Positions 9,801 through 20,200 of a stretch of 64,000 bases of DNA are shown piece by piece. The translations under genes were made by a program, and so were the position numbers. Under the pieces are notes generated by a model, which saw nothing but the letters and a program-made list of their open reading frames with translations, was not told where the DNA came from and searched no databases. Each line of letters begins with the position of its first letter. The stretch's first letter is position 1. The stretch is from Limnomonas spitsbergensis. Its lineage: Eukaryota; Chlorophyta; Chlorophyceae; Chlamydomonadales. The stretch spans positions 1,334,501 through 1,398,500 of the forward strand of contig JAYJMM010000100.1 of the NCBI GenBank assembly GCA_037349105.1, given 5' to 3'.

Positions 9801-12533
9801 AGCTGCATGAATGCCCTCCAGTAAAATGCACTCAAATGTCCAGTGGGTGCTTGCCACACACAGCACATTGGATGCCCCCTAGCCATACGCAGTATACCCA
9901 ATGGGTGTCGTTTGCCACTCACAATGCACAATGAGTGCCTCTTGCCTCATGCAGAATTGCAGACCAAAAGATTAGAAACAGGTCTTCTAGCATTGAAACA
10001 CCTGTAGCCAAGCAGGAAATACTCTTTTGTTCTGCACATGCAGGCTGAACAGACTGCACGCTACGCCCTCGAAAGAAGCGCGCACACTGACAATGGGTGC
10101 CACTTGCCCCCCCCCCCCCCCTTGCTTGCCACCCCTTGATTGCCAATCACAATGTCTGCCTCTTGCCACCCCCCTGTTGTCCACCAATTAGATGCATGCT
10201 ATGCCCTCCAGGAAAATGCACTGAATGCCCACTGGGTTCCAATTGCCTCTTGATGCACTTAATGCACATTAATGCACTTAATGCCCGATGGGTTCCGCTT
10301 CCCCCACTGCCTTCTCGCCATCCGCAGACCACGTGCCTGTTCTCCACCAACTGGATGCATGCTAATGCCCTCCAGGAAATGCACTCAATGCCCTAAGCCC
10401 GCCTAAGGGTGTCACTACTCACTACCCCCCTTCCCCTTGCTGTTTGCAGACCACGTGCCTGTTCTCCACCAACTGGATGCATGCTAATGCCCTCCAGGAA
10501 ATGCACTCAATGCCCTAAGCCCGCCTAAGGGTGTCACTACTCACTACCCCCCTTCCCCTTGCTGTTTGCAGACCACGTGCCTGTTCTCCACCAACTGGAT
10601 GCATGCTAATGCCCTCCAGGAAATGCACTCAATGCCCTAAGCCCGCCTAAGGGTGTCACTACTCACTACCCCCCTTCCCCTTGCTGTTTGCAGACCACCT
10701 GCCTGTTCTCCACCAACTGGATGCATGCTAATGCCCTCCAGGAAATGCACTCAATGCCCTAAGCCCGCCTAAGGGTGTCACTACTCACTACCCCCCTTCC
10801 CCTTGCTGTTTGCAGACCACGTGCCTGTTCTCCACCAACTGGATGCATGCTAATGCCCTCCAGGAAATGCACTCAATGCCCTAAGCCCGCCTAAGGGTGT
10901 CACTACTCACTACCCCCCTTCCCCTTGCTGTTTGCAGACCACCTGCCTGTTCTCCACCAACTGGATGCATGCTAATGCCCTCCAGGAAATGCACTCAATG
11001 CCCTAAGCCCGCCTAAGGGTGTCACTACTCACTACCCCCCTTCCCCTTGCTGTTTGCAGACCACCTGCCTGTTCTCCACCAACTGGATGCATGCTAATGC
11101 CCTCCAGGAAATGCACTCAATGCCCTAAGCCCGCCTAAGGGTGTCACTACTCACTACCCCCCTTCCCCTTGCTGTTTGCAGACCACCTGCCTGTTCTCCA
11201 CCAACTGGATGCATGCTAATGCCCTCCAGGAAATGCACTCAATGCCCTAAGCCCGCCTAAGGGTGTCACTACTCACTACCCCCCTTCCCCTTGCTGTTTG
11301 CAGACCACCTGCCTGTTCTCCACCAACTGGATGCATGCTAATGCCCTCCAGGAAATGCACTCAATGCCCTAAGCCCGCCTAAGGGTGTCACTACTCACTA
11401 CCCCCCTTCCCCTTGCTGTTTGCAGACCACCTGCCTGTTCTCCACCAACTGGATGCATGCTAATGCCCTCCAGGAAATGCACTCAATGCCCTAAGCCCGC
11501 CTAAGGGTGTCACTACTCACTACCCCCCTTCCCCTTGCTGTTTGCAGACCACCTGCCTGTTCTCCACCAACTGGATGCATGCTATGCCCTCCAGGAAATG
11601 CACTCAATGCCCTAAGCCCGCCTAAGGGTGTCACTACTCACTACCCCCCTTCCCCTTGCTGTTTGCAGACCACCTGCCTGTTCTCCACCAACTGGATGCA
11701 TGCTATGCCCTCCAGGAAATGCACTCAATGCCCTAAGCCCGCCTAAGGGTGTCACTACTCACTACCCCCCTTCCCCTTGCTGTTTGCAGACCACGTGCCT
11801 GTTCTCCACCAACTGGATGCATGCTAATGCCCTCCAGGAAATGCACTCAATGCCCTAAGCCCGCCTAAGGGTGTCACTACTCACTACCCCCCTTCCCCTT
11901 GCTGTTTGCAGACCACCTGCCTGTTCTCCACCAACTGGATGCATGCTAATGCCCTCCAGGAAATGCACTCAATGCCCTAAGCCCGCCTAAGGGTGTCACT
12001 ACTCACTACCCCCCTTCCCCTTGCTGTTTGCAGACCACGTGCCTGTTCTCCACCAACTGGATGCATGCTAATGCCCTCCAGGAAATGCACTCAATGCCCT
12101 AAGCCCGCCTAAGGGTGTCACTACTCACTACCCCCCTTCCCCTTGCTGTTTGCAGACCACCTGCCTGTTCTCCACCAACTGGATGCATGCTAATGCCCTC
12201 CAGGAAATGCACTCAATGCCCTAAGCCCGCCTAAGGGTGTCACTACTCACTACCCCCCTTCCCCTTGCTGTTTGCAGACCACCTGCCTGTTCTCCACCAA
12301 CTGGATGCATGCTATGCCCTCCAGGAAATGCACTCAATGCCCTAAGCCCGCCTAAGGGTGTCACTACTCACTACCCCCCTTCCCCTTGCTGTTTGCAGAC
12401 CACCTGCCTGTTCTCCACCAACTGGATGCATGCTATGCCCACTGGCGTCGTCTTCTGCGGCCCCTCCGACAGCGACATTGCAGTGGTTGCGCTTGACAAC
12501 GAGGAAGTGCGGGTCTACCATGCTGGAGGATGA
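870..12533 (+). CDS. WDR54: WD repeat-containing protein 54 (WDR54)-like, partial at the N-terminus, 7 exons
   Basis: Exons: 870-965, 2753-2827, 3416-3507, 5435-5597, 7390-7539, 8168-8314, 12399-12533. They join in phase to 285 residues and a TGA stop. The order follows animal WDR54: YVIIGTEAGIQVWD, then LYARGAAAVVAADGVAV, then a blade with SAPVTAVST and VVTADQEGKISVW, then NYIIAGRLDGTIQVFDM, then SRWLSAMDIHPSKDWIA with EDATISVWTL, then GVVFCGPSDSDIAVVALD near the end. The human protein has about 334 residues, so roughly 70-90 N-terminal residues are missing. WDR54 is a beta-propeller protein of poorly defined role, and no function is inferred beyond protein-protein scaffolding. About 860 bp of coding sequence is spread over 11.7 kb, and most introns carry copies of their own exon edges. 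The exon 2 assignment rests on phase plus position in the alignment. The family call is firm; exact junctions are predicted. Confidence 0.8.
940..1350 (+). repeat. Tandem copies of WDR54 exon 870-965 end plus donor
   Basis: The exon end GAGGCCGGAATCCAG followed by donor GTACAAGGTGCC is repeated about every 100 bp (near 1052, 1145, 1240), each copy followed by TAGGGTTCAGGAGTC and CCTAAACC-type filler. Later copies have GTGCAAGG in place of GTACAAGG at the donor. The array is interrupted by the hAT element at 1362-1931 and resumes briefly at about 1932-1990. Confidence 0.8.
1362..1931. mobile_element. Non-autonomous hAT-type element (570 bp)
   Basis: The left end is CAGGGCTTTACAA and the right end is TTGTTAAGCCCTG, its inverse with 12 of 13 matches. 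Both sides are flanked by the 8-bp direct repeat GTCCAAGT (1354-1361 and 1932-1939). A CAGGG terminus with an 8-bp target duplication is the hallmark of hAT transposons. The insertion splits the exon-edge array of the WDR54 intron, so it is younger than that array. The 167-codon minus-strand reading frame inside has no recognisable transposase motif, so the copy is taken as non-autonomous. Confidence 0.85.
2050..2780 (+). repeat. Tandem copies of the acceptor and start of WDR54 exon 2753-2827
   Basis: Five copies of TTGCCAG|GTTTGGGACAAGG-like sequence followed by GCATGCAACAGGCTG occur near 2128, 2293, 2461, 2648 and 2753. They sit within units of about 165-190 bp that also contain CTGCCTGTTCCTGGG and ATGTTCCGGCCTGACTG. 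Only the last continues into a full exon. Several decoys keep an AG at the acceptor position (for example CAG at 2649-2651), others have lost it. Confidence 0.8.
3040..3195. repeat. MITE-like dispersed repeat, copy 1
   Basis: This AT-richer block has several ATTACGG/CCGTAAT motifs in both orientations (TTACGGTGGCTGAATTACG, CACCGTAATTTC, GACCGTAATTACC). A second copy lies at about 51270-51400 (TTACGGCGGCTGAATGACAC, CACTTTTACCAATAAGG). Two dispersed copies with internal inverted motifs suggest a small non-autonomous DNA element. No clear target duplication was identified. Confidence 0.5.
3495..3850 (+). repeat. Tandem copies of WDR54 exon 3416-3507 end plus donor
   Basis: The exon end AGAGGCAAGCT with donor GTGAGTGTCTGCTGC recurs near 3603 (GTGAGTGCCTGCTGC), 3733 (GTGGGTGTGTG) and 3833 (degenerate GTGTAAC). 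A partial copy of the exon body (GCGCTGTACGTGCGGGG followed by TAAACC) also lies just upstream at about 3337-3358. Unit length is about 100-130 bp. Confidence 0.75.
4215..5405. repeat. 51-bp minisatellite in WDR54 intron
   Basis: This long tandem array has units of about 50 bp built around CATGCCATGCACCGCAC, TTCATCGCATACCACCATG and CGCCTGACTTGATC, with more diverged units (GCGCCTCGCTTAATC) before 4720. It keeps long frames open on both strands, but the repetitive translation and position between two WDR54 exons argue against a protein. Confidence 0.9.
5580..6890 (+). repeat. Tandem copies of WDR54 exon 5435-5597 end plus donor
   Basis: The exon end CAAGAGGGGAAG with donor GTGAGGCTGG is echoed about nine times: near 5896 (TCAAGGGGCAAG|GTGCGGC), 6022, 6137, 6256, 6528, 6644, 6755 and 6878. 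Units are about 115-130 bp and include CAAGTTTGTGTGTTGCAGAG and GGGGGACGAGGGTAAA. The array is interrupted by the 18S rRNA-like insert at 6348-6439. Confidence 0.75.
6348..6439 (+). pseudogene. Fragment of nuclear 18S rRNA 5' end inserted in an intron
   Basis: The segment starts TACCTGGTTG, contains TGCCAGTAGTCATA, CTTGTCTCAATTATT, GCATGTCTAAGTATAAAC and TGCTTATACTGTGAAACTGC. This matches, in order, the first 90 or so bases of eukaryotic small-subunit rRNA. It carries several substitutions (CTCTGCC for ATCCTGCC, ATATAC for ATATGC, AAAAACTATG for GATTAAGCCATG), so it is a diverged fragment. It stops abruptly after ACTGCG and returns to the surrounding minisatellite. Confidence 0.88.
6900..7389. 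repeat. Short C-rich and CCTGAA-type repeats before WDR54 exon 7390
   Basis: Plant-type telomere-like TACCCTAAACCCTAAACCC occurs at about 6912-6932. CTGCACTCCTGCACCC repeats lie near 7140-7175. From about 7240 on, CTGAACTTTTCAGAACCTGAAGCC-like units repeat up to the acceptor at 7387-7389. The last units resemble the acceptor region (TTTCTCCGAAC compared with ATCTCTTCGCAG), but not closely enough to call acceptor duplication. Confidence 0.5.
7540..8167 (+). other. WDR54 intron between exons 7390 and 8168
   Basis: 7540-7790 holds weak repeats of a GGAATGGGATTTGAGGTT unit with CCCTAGACC filler. 7845-8020 is a degenerate trinucleotide tract (GCTGCTGTTACTGCTGTCGC and similar). The rest up to the acceptor TTCGTAG at 8161-8167 is pyrimidine-rich single-copy sequence. 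No gene is seen. Confidence 0.6.
8300..9010 (+). repeat. Tandem copies of WDR54 exon 8168-8314 end plus donor
   Basis: The exon end AAGGCAGAGAGCAAG with donor GTAAAACCTGGGGG recurs closely at about 8603-8630 (TTGAAGGCAGAGAGCAAG) and 8970-8996 (GCAGAGGGCAAG|GTAGACC). Between them are about eight units of GAGGATTAGGTxxAxCCTGAGGGTTGGGG type, which are more diverged donor-plus-intron copies. Confidence 0.75.
9190..9545. repeat. Minisatellite of about 110 bp with CAAAGTGCTGGGTGTTTGG units
   Basis: Three to four imperfect units combine AGCAAAGTGCTGGGTGTTTG, GGAGGCAATCACAGAGCACA and ACAGCATGGCCTCCCCACAT. The frames it leaves open on both strands are repeat artefacts. It lies in the last WDR54 intron. 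Confidence 0.85.
9546..10320 (+). other. Last WDR54 intron, stretch before the acceptor array
   Basis: 9546-9780 is single-copy. From about 9790, degenerate TGAATGCCCTCCAGTAAAATGCACTC- and GTGCCTCTTGCC-like units appear. They look like diverged ancestors of the 121-bp units that follow. 10111-10121 is a poly-C run. Confidence 0.5.
10320..12440 (+). repeat. About 18 tandem units carrying the acceptor and start of the last WDR54 exon
   Basis: A unit of about 121 bp is repeated with almost no divergence. Each unit has the pyrimidine tract CCCCCCTTCCCCTTGCTG, TTTGCAG as acceptor, then the exon start ACCACCTGCCTGTTCTCC and AACTGGATGCATGCT, then a unit-specific tail ending in CCTAAGCCCGCC. Copies differ mainly at ACCACCTGC or ACCACGTGC and at GCTAATGCC or GCTATGCC. 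Only the last copy (acceptor at 12396-12398) continues into the complete terminal exon. In decoy copies the frame stops at a TAA about 25 codons after the acceptor. The near-identity implies recent or ongoing homogenisation. Confidence 0.95.
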
Positions 12534-13713
12534 TGAATTGATGATGGCAATGACATGACCATATGAGGGCTCTATCTGCCCTTGGCCGCCCGCACCCTCT
12601 TTTAGGCTTTGAGCTTGTTAGATTCAGTTCTCTTACAGGCGGAGCATTGCATTTGGTGCATCGGACATGTCTCCATAATCCAGTACCAGCATCCCCCCTT
12701 ATACCTACGGAAATTTCGGAAATATGTGTTCCATCTTGGTTCTCCAAGGGGTCTAAACCGATTCACGCTTTGATGGTGTTGGAAAGCTCTTGATGAGATA
12801 TTTCTTATGGTTCCGAATTCGAGTTGGCGATCACAAAGTGCAGGCAAAGTTGGTCTCTAAAGATAAATGGCAAGCGAAGGACAGCAGTGCGCTTCCTCAA
12901 TGTAGCATTTTGTTTTAGCATGGCCGCATGGTTTCCGCATGGCCGCATGGTTTCCGCCGTCGCATGGTTTCCGCATGGCCTCATGGTTTCCGCATGGCCA
13001 TGCATGGTTTGCACGTGGATGATGACGTCAAATGTTCGATATGGATTTAGGCCACGGTGTGTCCGTCAGCTTCAGGTAACCCCTGCCGTACTTCCTTCAA
13101 ACCCTCGCCTCATATATACCTCTTTCTGCCTCTCAATTCCATCTTGCTCAGACACAATAGTCCAGCGACTGCTTGTTCACGCACTGTCATAGGACAACCA
13201 AGGGCGACTGCGGTAGTACAGTACCGGTGCGTAAAATCCAGGACCGCAGTGTAATCAAGTGTATGTCTGTCTTACGTCTTCGCTTTTCCGGTGTTAGAAC
13301 GCTGAACAACGAAGACCGACTACGACCTGTGAGGACCACATGACTCAGCCCCCTCCCCCCGGCAGCCTCTACGCCCGTCGATCTGACTCAAATCACGGCC
13401 AAGTAAGTGAGCTCGCCACCCACATTATCATTCATCGTGCAAATTTAAAATAACTGCTGAGACATACTCGCAATACAAAATAGCCATGCCACGTCAATGC
13501 CACGTCCATCGTCCACCCCTGGTCCACCCAGTGACGTGACTCGGTGTGCCACGTCAGCAACATTGGCTATTGCAGACCCACCTCGATATTTCCCCCCCGC
13601 CTCTCTCACGACCCCCCGCTTCCTATTTGACCCAGGTTTCCCATCATGACAGACCAGTTTCACCCCACAAACCCGTATTCGACGGGACTTTCGGGGGCCA
13701 GGTTACCGTCGCT
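12534..13713. other. Intergenic region between WDR54-like and Rh-type genes
   Basis: The WDR54 3' UTR should begin here. 12918-13012 is a short minisatellite of GCATGGTTTCCGCATGGCC units. The rest appears single-copy and gives no convincing coding exon. The last 200 bases are the probable 5' leader and promoter of the Rh-type gene. Confidence 0.5.
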
Positions 13714-16700
13714 ATGGGCGAGCCCGCATCTGACTACAGGAGCAACATTTTCGCACCAGTCCGACAGGCTCAGCTGGAAAAAAGCTTCAGTAGCTCCCTG
13801 CTTCTGCTGGCTTGCCTTTACGTCGGCCTCTTGCTGGGTCTGACCCAGTACACCGAGTTTTCGTCTGACCCTCGTGGTCAGATCACCCAGTACTACCAAT
13901 ACCTCGTGCATGTGAACATTAGTGAGTAAAAACTCGGATCTGGTACCGTAGATTGCAAGGTACTTCGATTCAGGGTGGAAGGGGGACTGTTTGTTTGACC
14001 CCCTTTCATACCCGCAGGCTTTCAAACCACTGAAGTGTAAGTAGACTCCATATGAGCCTTAGTCTATGCATGATTGAGACGCATCGAATAAGCTGCAAAA
14101 TGCTGCCATAATGAAAGAGTAATGTTTTTGCCATACCATTGGATGGTAACAGATTTCAGGTTCATAAGAAACCAGTCTATCCATGGTACATCCGCCTTGC
14201 TTCATGTAACCTAACCCTGAAGGCCTGATCTACGATGTGTTACAGCAATCGTTCCCTACACCGCTCTGGTCTTCATTGGCTTGAACTTCCTGTTCTTAAG
14301 TGTCCCAAGTGAAACACTGAATACAGAACTCTGCACCCTGAACTAAGCTGTGGCGATCTCTCCCTGTCTACCCTAAACCCTAAACCATGAACTGTGGCCA
14401 TCGCTCCCTGTCTACCCTGCAGTGGTCTTCGTCGGCTTTGGCTTCCTCATGACGTTCTTGCGTCGCTACTGCTTCGGTGCCGTTGCGCTCAACATGGCGG
14501 CCTCTGCCATTGTTTACCTGGAGGCCATCCTTGTGGTTGGCGCCATGCAGCAGCTCTCGTTCGGCCATGGCTCGGGCCGCATCGTCGTGGACCTGCCGCT
14601 GCTGATTGACGCTGCCTTCTGCGCGGCATCAAGCATGATTGCGTTTGGCGCGGTGCTGGGAAAGACCACGCCGGGGCAGCTTGTGATGCTGGTTGTGGCG
14701 CAAGTTCCGATATATGCTGCCAACCAGCATTTAGTCGTCGTGACCTTCAAGGCAAGTTTGTAGCGGTTCAGCTCCAGGGGTGCTGGGTTGTGTTGTACGC
14801 TCATGCTGGTGCAGGATGCTAGTACTGAGTAGCAATTCAGCTGTGGCAGGATGCTAGTACTGAGAAGTGCTGGATGCTGGAACCAAGGACACACCTGGCG
14901 ATAGGACGAGACTTGGTGTCGCCAGGTCGCAAACAAAGTGCTTGTTCTCCTCAAAACTCGTTTTTCTTCGCAACACAAGATGTACATTGTCAGATCTGGG
15001 CCACAAGATCTGGGCAAAATTTGTACATTGTCAGATCTGGGCTGCTGTTTGGCGTCCTGGCTAGGTCATGTAAGATCATGCTAACTGTTCTGTAGCGCTC
15101 TGCTATAACCTTCAATATGGATTAGATTGTCAGAGTGTTAAGTACCCCGCCTCGCTCAGTACTGTCAGTGTCTCCTCAACATATCCTCGAGACACATTAC
15201 ACTGTCCATTATATAGGTGTACCGTGTACAGCATGTACATCTGTATAGCCTTAGACTCAGTAGGACTCTGGGCTGCTACATGTTCACTGAGTGCAGTAGA
15301 TGGCCTTGCCTGAAAGCCTAGTCGTAGGACTCCCTCTCTTTACTCTGCAAGCCTAGTTCTTTGAGTTTCTTTTGACTGCAGGCCTGCTCCATGTTGTCCT
15401 GAAGACTTGAGCCTTGCATTGTATGCAGTGAATTATTGTGTGTGCGCACTCTTATCAAGCTGGTTGTAGCTCATTACGCCTTCGAATTTGCAAACAAGTC
15501 CCTTAGACTCCTCCATGAAATCCCTTTTTCCCCCTTAAAACGAGTCCCTGACAATTCCTCTTGAACTCCCATTCTTCCTACTGACAGGCGCTGGACATGG
15601 GTGGAACAATTGTGATCCACTTGTTTGGTGCGTACTATGGCCTGGCTGCCAGCTGGGCCTTCTCCAGGAGTCAGGGCACGCATGGTATCGACCATCCCAA
15701 GAATGTGAATGGCTACCTCAACGATGTCATTGCCATGGTTGGCACACTGTTCCTTTGGCTCTATTGGCCGAGCTTTAACGGAGCGCTTGCGTCCGTTTCG
15801 GCGGCTTCAGTCGAGGCCGCGAACGAGGCGCAACTCAGCTCTCAGTTCCTATCCATCGTGAACACATTGTTCTCCCTGCTCGGCGCGACGGTCGCCGCGT
15901 TTGCCGCGAGCGCTTTCTTCGGGAAGGGCAAGCTTAACATGATGCATGTGCAGAACTCAACGCTGGCCGGCGGCGTCGCGATGGGCTGCGCCTGCACGCT
16001 GCGGATGACGCCAGGTGGCTCCATGCTGGTCGGATCGGCATCCGGCCTGCTTAGCGTGTGCGGCTACTTGTACATGACACCTTTGCTGGACCGCTTGATC
16101 GGACTAGGAGACACATGCGGGGTTCACAACCTGCATGGGATGCCAGCCATCTTGGGGGCGTTTGTCGCAGCGTTCGCAGCCCTCGGGCAGGACAGTGACT
16201 ACCTGGAGTACAGGTCAGGCAGGGAGCAGCTCGGCTACCAGATCATTGCCATGCTCGTCACGATGGCCATTGCGATCTCTGGTAAGATTGGGGGAGCAAG
16301 GGTTCAGGGCAGGAGGAGGTGCTGAACCCCATCTATGGTGAGGGTCAGGGGAACTTCAAGGGCAGGAGCAAGCCCTCCAATATCCGCCGGGGTGTGGAGG
16401 GTGGGAAGTGTGCCGTCGATGCGTCCTTGACGAGTTGGCGTGGCTTTGGGATGACAAGTGATGGTCCCTTGTGAGAAATACTTTGGGATCACTGATGGTG
16501 TATATAGTACCCGCGCCGATTCCAATATTTGAGATCATGATGTCGCATGAATTGGTTCTTACCCACATGCATACCAGTTTTACTGCCAAGTCACTGCCGT
16601 GAATATGGTTTGCAAGCTGACCGTACAACAAATAATTAATAAATAAGTGGCTATAACACCAGGGTATATTGAAGGGCGGTAGTGTGAATCCTCACACTCG

Positions 16701-17226
16701 TCATGTTCTTTCTTGTGCAGGTGGGCTGATCATGGGGTATCTTCTCTCCATCCCGTACCCCACCCCCGGGCTGGTTCCAACTGAGATGTTTGACGACGGC
16801 GTTTGGTGAGCTGAACAGCATGCACTTGGCATCAATCAACATCATAAGCACTTCGCACTACGGCATTGAGCGCTGGATTCCATAAGCCGTTTTTTTGATC
16901 TAGGTTCCACTACTTCGAAAGCTGACGACTGTTTTTTAATCGGCAGGTGGCATGGCTTGGATGTGGAAGCAGCTGAGCCCAATGCGGCGGCCTTCCAACC
17001 AAACCCCTCAGTGTATGCCCGTGGCTCAGACCACCCTTCCGCTGTCCAAGGCCAGTTCCATGTGGGCCGCACCGCGCCGCCTAGACTGCCCTGGACAAAG
17101 TCTTCGGAGATCATCTTTGGGCAGTCTGCCCATGGCCAGTCTCATACCACTAATACCATCAATGAAGGGAATGAGATCAGCCAAACGGCGGGTGGAGAAA
17201 GAATGGAGAAGAAGCCTCAAGCATGA
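13714..17226 (+). CDS. Rh-type ammonium/CO2 channel, 5 exons, 531 aa
   Basis: Exons: 13714-13921, 14423-14751, 15588-16281, 16721-16805, 16947-17226; phases agree throughout. This is an integral membrane channel of the Amt/Rh superfamily, Rh branch: FVGFGFLMTFLRRYCFG, DMGGTIVIHLFGAYYGL, NSTLAGGVAMG, YMTPLLDRL and GDTCGVHNLHGMPAILG are Rh signatures. By motif, the two pore histidines are H190 (in IVIHLFG) and H359 (in GVHNLHG). About 11 hydrophobic segments run from residue 23 to about 445, followed by a hydrophilic C-terminal tail of about 95 residues. Expected role: gas or ammonium conduction at a membrane; in Chlamydomonas the family is linked to CO2. Start: the first in-frame ATG is 13714. 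An ATG at 13646 is out of frame and would need a very short intron to be used. Intron 2 is a GC-AG intron. Confidence 0.93.
13922..14422 (+). repeat. Rh gene intron 1 with decoy copies of the exon 2 start
   Basis: Real exon 2 begins CCCTGCAG|TGGTCTTCGTCGGC at 14423. A diverged copy lies at about 14247-14292 (CGTTCCCTACACCGCTC, TGGTCTTCATTGGCTTGAAC), and a partial acceptor-side copy lies at about 14352-14392 (CGATCTCTCCCTGTCTACCC), which ends in CCCTAAACC repeats. This is the low-copy form of the exon-edge duplication seen elsewhere. Confidence 0.65.
14752..15587 (+). other. GC-AG intron (Rh gene intron 2)
   Basis: The junction is TTCAAG|GCAAGT at 14751/14752, and the acceptor is CTGACAG|GCGCTG at 15587/15588. 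Only the GC donor keeps the frame (FKALDMGG); using the nearby GT at 14756 shifts the frame. AG|GCAAGT is the standard GC-AG donor consensus. The intron holds small duplications (GCAGGATGCTAGTACTGAG twice near 14812-14865, CAGATCTGGG repeats near 14992-15040) and is otherwise single-copy. Confidence 0.85.
16282..16946 (+). other. Rh gene introns 3 and 4
   Basis: Intron 3 (16282-16720, GTAAGA to TGTGCAG) and intron 4 (16806-16946, GTGAGC to CGGCAG) flank the 85-bp exon 16721-16805. Both look largely single-copy and lack the exon-edge arrays that fill the introns of the neighbouring genes. Confidence 0.7.
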
Positions 17227-20200
17227 AGTTGCGACCATTACACATCTTGGGTGTACTTGGATAGGAGTTCAAATCGAAAAGGTCTTTCAATTCATCCATG
17301 CAACTTCAAATAACCTTGGTTGAGAATGTCTTTTGTGATGCTACATGCATGTCATGGTATGTGTATTCCTCAAGAAAAGCCCTGCTGGCGTTTTCTTTCT
17401 GTACCTCTTGAACATGTACAATTTTAGGTTGGTAGACACAATTTTCAGATAAGCAATTTTGCATATTCGTAGCTTCGAATAGCCATCCGCCAAAAATTAC
17501 ATTGTTTTAGGCCTTCAGTATATTAGGCCTTTGGGTGGCCATGCCCTGCTTCTTCCTAATCTAATAAGGTGCCTTTTGTCAGGGCTACCGTGTACGTGTA
17601 CCGGGGATTGCCGCGTAACCATTGACATCACACCTCACATGGTCTGCATGCTGATCCTACGGCTTGTTTGTGTGTCAAGTCTGAACAGACCAGTGCCCCC
17701 TCCTCTAATTTGTGCTGTTACGTTTGTGGAGTCTTTACAGTCCAGCAGGCATCCATTTGATGAATGGGACTTGTTCACAGCAAGGCCTACTTGTAAAAAA
17801 TGCTCACGGCCCACTATCCACTAGGAACACATACATGTACACTACCCACTGGGAACGCCTGCATGTATAATGCCTTTCGAACAGTGAAACATGCACACAG
17901 CTTAGTATTGGTAGAAAATGCGCACGGTCAACTAGAAACACATACATGTCAATAACGGTACACCTCTGGGCCCGCTCAGAGCTCGGCCGCGTGGTCGCCT
18001 AACTGTTCAGAAGGGAAAAAGAAGAAACTACGAGGGGGAAAGGAACAAAAGGAGAGGCCGGGAAGGTGATAAGCCTATAAAAAAAATCCCCAAGAGCAAG
18101 CGTATCCCATCCCTGCTTGGCCGCGAGGGCGCTCCACTGATCCCCACTGAGAAGGGAGAGGAGAAGATACAAACTAAAATACCCCGGGGATATTGTTACC
18201 TTCCCGGGCTTCTTTTGGTGTCTTCAATTTTTCCAGAACCCTTAGCACTTTTTCAGGGTTGTTTTCTTTCGGGTTTGAACAACAATCGACGTGTCAGTGC
18301 ATTAACGCACGGTCTGCAGTAATTTTTTCAGCCACCAGCAGGCATCGAACTCGCAACCTCCGCTTAATCAGTGTCGTCGGTGCTAGGCTATAAGCGACTG
18401 ACACCCGTACGGCATTACTCACGGGCGGTTAGTTTGGGTGCGTGACTGGCGAGAGACGTCATCGCCGCGCAGCGCATATTGTGCGATAGCTTTTCGAATA
18501 CATATCGCATACACCCGACGTTGAGTAAAATAGAATCACATTGCTAATGCGCTGCTTTTGATCGAGGCCGCACTTGCGGCGGAAGACTGCGTAGCAACCC
18601 AGCCCGTGCATGCCGAGCGTCGCCACTCGTTTCGGTATGTAGCTTGGGGTGGTTGGCCGGCGAGAGATGTCATCGGCCCGCAGGTCGCATCAAGTGCAAC
18701 ACCTTTTCGAACACACATCGCCTACACCCGACGTTGAGTGCATACGAATCACATTGTGCCTCTTTTGATCGCCCGCCCGTTGCCTGCTGAGCGTCGCCAG
18801 CCGTCCAGGCCGGGTTAGTAGGTTTGGGCGAGCGTGTTTTGCTTTTTTTTTAGTCACTTTTTTTTCTAGGCTGTTTTTACTGTCTCCCACACAGGAGATC
18901 CCTGCCAAAAAAAGGCAAACAACAACAACAACAAAAATGACCAAGAGAGAGGACCGGAAAGGCAAACAACACCGGCGCCTCAGAATCTCTAGAGACTAAC
19001 CCTCAACAATGCCCACAGCACAGTCCACAAAAGCAAGTGCATCCCACCCCTGCTCAGCCTGGTACAGCTGGTAGAAGTTAGTGGCAGCGCCCGGAGGACC
19101 TGTCCACCCCCGCTCCCGTAACTGCTCCCTGACACTAGGGCATTCTAAGCACATACATAATGTACATTGTCCACCGGCAACACTTGTATAAATGCCTTCT
19201 GGCAAAATCTGCTTACGGCCTGGAGTAACAAATGCGCAGTTGCGCACGGCGGCCCCCTAGGAACACATGTGCACTGCCCACCAGTAACACCTGCACAACG
19301 CCTTCTTGCACATGCACGGCCTACTTGTGACAGATGCGCACAGCCGACTAGGAGCACATGCATGTTCAAGGCTTCCGGTAAAACCTGCATAATGGGAAGG
19401 GAAGGGAAGGGAAGGAACTCCGTTTAAGGCGTGGATTTGAGGATGGCAAAGTGTACTCACAGACTAGCCGCTGAGCCGCACTTAAGCGATCGCCTCTCGA
19501 GAGAGGGCCTGTGCACCTGCAACCTATATATGCATAATGGCTTCCGGTAAACCTGCGCACTGTCTACTTGTAACAAATGTGCACGACCGACTAAGAACAC
19601 ATACATACGGTACATGTTATAATGACGTTACACCCGGGCAGTACCCCACACCAGGTCCCACACCTTGTAAAGTCCAAGCTACACATGTTATTACATAGTG
19701 AATGCCGCCTCAGTTTGTAGCTATAATGGTTTCCCGGGAGAGACTTGCATGGGGATTCTAGCTCTCCAACTTGTCTTGGCCTTTACCGACGGTCTCGCTT
19801 GGGACATGTGCCTGCTTTTTGAATGCGCGATAATTCCCTGTTTTTCATTTCCCCTTTCCCCCCTTTTCTGACAGTGGGACGCCCACCTGGCCGAGTCTTT
19901 TGAGCATGGCCCAGACGTCTTTAGCTTCCGGTAGTTGGATTGGGGATAAGGACTTTTTGTTTTGTTTTTTGAGGGGGTCTCTTTCCTCTCTCTCTTTAGT
20001 TTCCAACCTTGCTGTTGGACGCCAACGCGGCCGAGCTCTGCAGCATGGCCCAGTGGTTTAACATCATTGACATGTTATTACATAAAAACCTAAAATACCG
20101 TTCTGAGATTCTGATCCATGAAGAAAAACCGTGCCGCGTTACAAAGAGTAGTGGTGGAACTGCATTCGGTAGTTCGTTTAGGGCTGCAAGTGGGTGGGCT

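Noticed and set aside
10320..12440. CRISPR-like regular repeat array
   Set aside because: Units are directly adjacent with no variable spacers, and the repeat contains a eukaryotic splice acceptor and exon start.
13546..13713. Extended N-terminus of the Rh-type protein
   Set aside because: The frame is open upstream but has no ATG before 13714; the apparent start at 13546 is a GTG.
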